DNA of 64,000 bases, taken from positions 62,001-126,000 of the forward strand of contig NZ_JQEI01000003.1 in the NCBI RefSeq assembly GCF_000743355.1, written 5' to 3'. The position numbers were made by a program, and so were the translations under genes. Positions 59,996 to 64,000 of this stretch are shown here, in pieces. The stretch is from Serratia sp. Ag1 (GTDB taxonomy: Bacteria; Pseudomonadota; Gammaproteobacteria; Enterobacterales; Enterobacteriaceae). The notes under the pieces were generated by a model. It was not told the origin of the DNA. It searched no databases and saw nothing but the letters and a program-made list of their open reading frames with translations. How positions within the stretch are numbered: position 1 is the first letter of the stretch; each line of letters starts with the position of its first letter.

Positions 59996-60720
59996 TCCTG
60001 TTCATCCTCTGCACCGTCAATGGCGTTATCTGCCTGTGCATCTTCCGCCTCGCTCTCATCATTCAGCGACAGGCTGTTTTCAATCGGCATCGCTTCACCG
60101 TCACGGATCATCCGCAACTGGGCTTCACGCGGATCGTCACCGCTGCGCACATCGGCACCAAAGCGGAATACCGCTTCGGTGATGCGGAATTTGCTGCTGT
60201 CGTTGCCCATGAAGTACACCATACCCAAACGGCGCAGGCGGTTCAGCGAAGCACGCACTTTTTCATGCAGCTTTTGCCGATCCAGATCCGAACCGGTTGA
60301 ACGCTGGTTAACAAACTTCAGCAGTTTGTTCTCATCCGCCAGGCTCAACAGTTCCTCATACAGCTCTTGCTGGCTGAAGATGCCTTCGTGCGCCAGGCGC
60401 TCAGGGCTAAGATAGAGATAACACAGGATCTTGCCGACCATCATGTCCAACTCGGAAAGCACCGAGCGCGGGATCAGCGTGGTGGAACGCGGGCGCAGGT
60501 AGAAGAATCCTTCTGGCGCGCGAATCAGCTCAACGCTATAACGGGCGTAAAACTGCTCCAGTTCATCCTGGAAATCCATTAAAAAGGCGTGGTTGTCCAG
60601 CTCATCGATACCGATGTGGCGCCCCGCACGCAGTTGGCTGTCGAGCGCCGGGAACAGCGTGTTCGACAGCGCTTTGGCCAGTTTGACTGGCATTACTTGT
60701 TCAATATTTGTCGATGACAT
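59992..60720 (-). CDS. mukE: Chromosome partition protein MukE
   Basis: 242-residue winged-helix dimer subunit of MukBEF (E. coli 234). Conserved from [18 protein letters not shown] through [21 protein letters not shown] and [21 protein letters not shown]; the acidic C-terminal tail is slightly longer. The ATG at 60720 is chosen from family similarity; upstream open frame lies inside mukF. Overlaps mukF by about 20 bases and mukB by four, indicating coupled translation. Confidence 0.95.
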   Translation of the reverse strand: MSSTNIEQVMPVKLAKALSNTLFPALDSQLRAGRHIGIDELDNHAFLMDFQDELEQFYARYSVELIRAPEGFFYLRPRSTTLIPRSVLSELDMMVGKILCYLYLSPERLAHEGIFSQQELYEELLSLADENKLLKFVNQRSTGSDLDRQKLHEKVRASLNRLRRLGMVYFMGNDSSKFRITEAVFRFGADVRSGDDPREAQLRMIRDGEAMPIENSLSLNDESEAEDAQADNAIDGAEDEQE

Positions 60721-62023
60721 GGGCCTGTACCTTGGCTCCGTAATCATTGATTGCCTGCCATTGTGCCGGCAACCCTGAAAAATCAGCTTCAGCCACACCA
60801 AGGCGCACTGCCTGGTCGACCACTATACGTGCTACGTCAAAGTGACGTGCACGCGGATATTGCGCCAGATAATCACGCATTACCGCCCCCAGATTGAGCG
60901 GCATTTTTTGTTCTTTATAGATCTGCAATGCTTCTTCGATCATCGCTGCCAGTTGCTCGCGAATTTCGCTGAACTCTTCATATTCCAGATCGGGCGGCAG
61001 TTCACCGGTCACTTCTTCACTGCGCAACGCCAATTCTTCATCACGCATATCGAACAGACGCTCGGCATTGGCATGCGTCAGCGTCCAAGGATTATCGAAG
61101 TAATTTTGCACCGACTGCCGCAAACGCTGGGCAAACACGCGGTTTTTATCCATATCGATCGCGGTGCGGATAAACTTGTGAACGTGGCGATCGTAACCAA
61201 TCCACAGGTCGATCGCCTGCTGGCCCCAACTGATGATACGATCCAGTTTGTTTTGCAGATCCAATACCAGCTTGTCGACAAAGCCCAGTTCGCTCTCACC
61301 CAGCGTCGCATCCTGGATCCGCAGCAAATTGGCCTGCAGCTTATCCCCTGCGGCCTCTAGCGTGTCCTGCAGCTCACGCAAGGTTCCCGAGGTTTCCGAC
61401 AGCAGCATCTCACAGCTGGAGATCGCCGCGCGCCAATCCTTGTTCAGCAGAGCGGCAATATCTTCTTTGACACTCTGCTGCTGCTCATCCATCAGGCGCT
61501 GGGTCAGGTCGATACTGTCAAAGATTTCAGCCACTGAATATTTCAACGGAGCAAAAACGTTACGATGCCAATGGAAATCATCGCCGCCTTCTTCAGCCGC
61601 GTCGGCGGCGCGCTTGAGCTCTTCCGCGACGATCGACAGTTGCATGGAAAGGCGCAGCGTCGAAAATTCGCGCTGGCGAATGTAATAGTCGGTTATCCCG
61701 ATCCCCAGCGGCGTCAGGCGATAGATAGCATTACCATCCGCCAGTTCGCTGACAAAACGGTTTAGCAGGCGTTGGCGCACCATATCATTGATCGCATTGT
61801 TAGCCCGCATGGCGATGGTTTCATGTGTCTGTTCAAAACCTTTACTGACATGGCGAAATGCATCAACCAGCTCACCTTCACTCATCTCACCATCCAGCCG
61901 TTCACCATTTAACGTGGCGATAGCCAGCAAGAATGCAAGACGCTCGGTGGGGAGCGAAATAGAGAAATCATTTTTCCGTGCCCAGGCAACCAGTTCGGGT
62001 ACTGTCTGGGAAAACTCACTCAT
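60701..62023 (-). CDS. mukF: Chromosome partition protein MukF (kleisin)
   Basis: 440-residue kleisin (E. coli 440). N-terminal dimerisation winged-helix domain ([20 protein letters not shown]), middle helical region that binds MukE, and C-terminal winged helix that contacts the MukB head. It bridges MukB dimers in the MukBEF condensin. The ATG overlaps the cmoM stop by four bases. Confidence 0.96.
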   Translation of the reverse strand: MSEFSQTVPELVAWARKNDFSISLPTERLAFLLAIATLNGERLDGEMSEGELVDAFRHVSKGFEQTHETIAMRANNAINDMVRQRLLNRFVSELADGNAIYRLTPLGIGITDYYIRQREFSTLRLSMQLSIVAEELKRAADAAEEGGDDFHWHRNVFAPLKYSVAEIFDSIDLTQRLMDEQQQSVKEDIAALLNKDWRAAISSCEMLLSETSGTLRELQDTLEAAGDKLQANLLRIQDATLGESELGFVDKLVLDLQNKLDRIISWGQQAIDLWIGYDRHVHKFIRTAIDMDKNRVFAQRLRQSVQNYFDNPWTLTHANAERLFDMRDEELALRSEEVTGELPPDLEYEEFSEIREQLAAMIEEALQIYKEQKMPLNLGAVMRDYLAQYPRARHFDVARIVVDQAVRLGVAEADFSGLPAQWQAINDYGAKVQAHVIDKY

Positions 62024-62805
62024 AATTCGTCCTTCAGGTTTGGTTTATGCGCCATGACGTGAATATAGCGCCCCAAACTCACGTAAGGCTCCTGCCGGCA
62101 ATAAAGCTGTTCAAGCGCCAGTAACTCTTCAAATTTCTGTGTCTGCAACTGTCTGCTTTGCAGATAATCATGGAAAACCCTCACGCCGGTTTTCCCTGAA
62201 ATCTGCATCCCCAACTGTTCCAACCACGCGTATACCTGCGGTGGATTGTGCGGGTACTGTGGTGATAACGAACGCTTGCGGCGCCTGCGCACTTTAGGCT
62301 CCACCAATTGGAAGTTCCCCAGCACCACATTGCGCATCAACAGGCCGTTGGCATTAAAGAACATCAGCGATAGCGCGCCTCCCGGCAACAGGCAGTTGAA
62401 CAACGCCGCCAATGCCGCCTGCGGTTCGGCGATCCATTCCAAAACAGCATGGAACAATATCAGATCAACCGGCTGTTCCAAATGTTGCCCGATGTCTTGC
62501 GCCGAACTTTGTATAAATTGCATGTTCTGGCTCACACCTTTCTGCTCTGCCAACAGAGCAGCGCGCTGGATCATCTCACCAGAAAGATCGCACAACAACA
62601 CCTGATGTCCCAATTCGGCCAACTGGCAGGCCATATGGCCTTCGCCACCGCCGGCATCCAGAATGCGCAGTGGCCGCTGCGGCAATTGCGCCAGCAACCT
62701 GGTCAGATCCTGCCAAACCACCGCCTGGCGGATTTTCCCCTTGGTGGTGCCATAAATATTACGCGCAAACTTCTCCGCAATATCATCAAAATTGCGATCC
62801 TGCAT
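62020..62805 (-). CDS. cmoM: tRNA 5-carboxymethoxyuridine methyltransferase CmoM
   Basis: 261-residue SAM-dependent methyltransferase (exact E. coli length, formerly SmtA) that makes the methyl ester of cmo5U34 in wobble-position tRNAs. SAM motif [22 protein letters not shown] and [13 protein letters not shown]. The ATG at 62805 ([16 protein letters not shown]) is the family start. First gene of the muk operon; divergent from elyC. Confidence 0.94.
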   Translation of the reverse strand: MQDRNFDDIAEKFARNIYGTTKGKIRQAVVWQDLTRLLAQLPQRPLRILDAGGGEGHMACQLAELGHQVLLCDLSGEMIQRAALLAEQKGVSQNMQFIQSSAQDIGQHLEQPVDLILFHAVLEWIAEPQAALAALFNCLLPGGALSLMFFNANGLLMRNVVLGNFQLVEPKVRRRRKRSLSPQYPHNPPQVYAWLEQLGMQISGKTGVRVFHDYLQSRQLQTQKFEELLALEQLYCRQEPYVSLGRYIHVMAHKPNLKDEL

Positions 62806-62867
62806 GGGCAACGGCTCCGCTGATTTCATCTTGGTTTGAGGCAAAGCACCAACCCATTCAAATTTGC

Positions 62868-62935
62868 TATACCCTGCATAGTTCGAGTTGCAGGAAGGCC
62901 AACACGCATCTGCAACGTGGAAAATGACAGGTATA
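62868..62935. repeat. Compact copy of a dispersed palindromic repeat, reverse orientation
   Basis: Starts TATACCC and ends CAGGTATA; the inner part reads GTTCGAGTTGCAGGAAGGC then ATCTGCAACGTGG. Its reverse complement aligns with 55321-55376 at the right end and with the left end of 40063. It sits in the cmoM-elyC divergent promoter region, where the terminal TATACC/GGTATA could lie near promoters. Confidence 0.6.
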
Positions 62936-63023
62936 TTTTGGCACAGACTGGCTTAGAATAAATCTTCTTGCGGCGTGATTGCGCCCAGATGTCGTTTTTT
63001 CACCCAAAAGGACCTGATTTTTG

Positions 63024-63803
63024 ATGCTATTTAATCTGAAAAAACTCATCGGTAACCTGTTAATGCCGTTACCCGCCCTGCTTTTGCTGATGGGGCTGGC
63101 GTTACTGCTGCTGTGGTTTACCCACTGGCAAAAAAGCGGTAAGACAATTTTGAGCTTCAGTTGGCTATTTTTACTACTTTTAAGCCTGCAGCCAATCGCC
63201 GATCGTTTACTGCGGCCATTCGAATCCAACTATGCCACTTATCGTGGTGATGATCGGGTTGATTATATCGTGGTACTCGGCGGCGGTTACACCTTCAACC
63301 CTGACTGGGCACCGAGTTCCAACCTGATTGGTAACAGCCTGCCACGGGTCACAGAAGGGGTCAGGCTATACCTCTCTCACCCCGGTAGTAAGATGGTGTT
63401 TACCGGCGCACCAGGAGCCAATACCTTAAGCAATGCTGCGACGGCGGCGCACGTGGCTGAGAGCCTGGGAGTGCCGCGCAGCGATATTGTGATTTTGGAT
63501 CGCCCGTTGGATACGGAAGAAGAAGCCGCGCAAGTAGCGGCACTGGTAGGGCAACAGCCTTTCCTGCTGGTCACTTCAGCCAATCATCTGCCGCGAGCGA
63601 TGCGTTTCTTCGAAGCCCAAGGCTTGCACCCGATCCCAGCTCCCGCCAACCAAATGGCGATCAGTTCACCATTAAATATTTGGGATCGGGTTATGCCATC
63701 TTCAATGTTTCTAGGCCACAGTGAACGCGCGGTGTATGAAACCCTTGGCAGCCTGTGGCAAGGGTTGAAAGGGGAGCACGCGGCAACGCCAGCTGCCCAG
63801 TAA
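63024..63803 (+). CDS. elyC: Envelope biogenesis factor ElyC
   Basis: 259-residue inner-membrane protein (exact E. coli length, formerly YcbC) with two N-terminal hydrophobic helices and a periplasmic DUF218 domain (DYIVVLGGGYTFNPDWAPSSNL, VFTGAPGANTL, DTEEEAAQVAAL, TSANHLPRAM). It supports peptidoglycan assembly at low temperature in E. coli, probably through the lipid carrier. The ATG at 63024 follows AAAGGACC; an adjacent TTG at 63021 would add one residue. Confidence 0.94.
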   Translation: MLFNLKKLIGNLLMPLPALLLLMGLALLLLWFTHWQKSGKTILSFSWLFLLLLSLQPIADRLLRPFESNYATYRGDDRVDYIVVLGGGYTFNPDWAPSSNLIGNSLPRVTEGVRLYLSHPGSKMVFTGAPGANTLSNAATAAHVAESLGVPRSDIVILDRPLDTEEEAAQVAALVGQQPFLLVTSANHLPRAMRFFEAQGLHPIPAPANQMAISSPLNIWDRVMPSSMFLGHSERAVYETLGSLWQGLKGEHAATPAAQ

Positions 63804-64000
63804 TCAATCGGCAAGCCAGGGGAGCAACTGTTTGGCCGCCTGATCGAACAGCAAGCGATCCAGCTTGCCGGTATGAATCATTCGGCCAACCGCTTCCCAC
63901 ACCACATACAACCAACGGCGTACCAGAAACTGTTCCGCTACGGGTGCGCGTTGCAGATAGCGGAACAGTAATTGATCCGGCATCCCGGCCTCACATAGCC
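63804..64000 (-). CDS. ycbJ: YcbJ-like protein (C-terminal part only)
   Basis: Minus-strand frame running off the right edge, with its TGA at 63804-63806 abutting the elyC stop. The visible 64 residues end with AEQFLVRRWLYVVWEAVGR, MIHTGKLDRLLFDQA and AKQLLPWLAD. E. coli has ycbJ, a protein of unknown function, at this place, and this C-terminus is compatible with it; the identification rests mostly on gene order. Confidence 0.6.
   Translation of the reverse strand, partial: LCEAGMPDQLLFRYLQRAPVAEQFLVRRWLYVVWEAVGRMIHTGKLDRLLFDQAAKQLLPWLAD

Overview
The window is a chromosomal stretch of a gamma-proteobacterium of the order Enterobacterales. Nearly every protein is a close full-length match to an E. 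coli K-12 family, but the gene order departs from E. coli at several junctions. Together with the type of dispersed palindromic repeat present, this suggests a Yersiniaceae genome, most probably Serratia. The genus is an inference; no marker gene settles it.

Layout. (1) 0-9.7 kb: end of cydC, aat, infA, then leftward clpA and clpS (ClpAP protease and N-end-rule adaptor), cspD, leftward macA-macB (macrolide/peptide efflux) and the OLD-family gene ybjD. aat and clpS-clpA together form the N-degron pathway. (2) 9.8-18.8 kb: lysO, hcp-hcr (nitrosative stress), ltaE, a DUF1294 membrane protein, two NAD-dependent epimerase-like genes (ybjT, ybjS) and amiD. (3) 18.9-29.3 kb: arginine transport artPIQM and artJ with ArgR-type boxes, rlmC, putrescine transport potFGHI, a reading frame broken by one stop codon, and ybjN. 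(4) 29.3-33.8 kb: rimK, ybjC, grxA, ybjM, ybjL and the sigma-E-dependent small RNA RybB. (5) 33.8-35.5 kb: a small AT-rich accessory patch with an ASCH-domain gene and an unrecognised membrane protein. (6) 35.5-43.0 kb: ecotin, two adjacent PAP2 phosphatases behind a PmrA-type box, a deoC-deoR pair with two DeoR-like operators, a long non-coding stretch, then sdaC-sdaB for serine use. (7) 43.1-64.0 kb: pepN, pncB (NadR-type box), asnS, ompF (OmpR sites, MicF-type leader), aspC, gloC, mepK, ldtD, the cmoM-mukF-mukE-mukB operon, elyC and the end of a ycbJ-like gene.

Several genes share envelope themes: porin OmpF and its likely regulator RybB, the cell-wall enzymes AmiD, MepK and LdtD, ElyC, and the PAP2 phosphatases. 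The window is mainly core genome and I found no convincing undescribed multi-gene system. The most useful non-routine signals are the PmrA-box/PAP2 pair, the two-operator deoC-deoR unit, the interrupted small membrane-protein frame between potF and ybjN, three compact copies of one palindromic repeat family, and the unusually long gap before sdaC.
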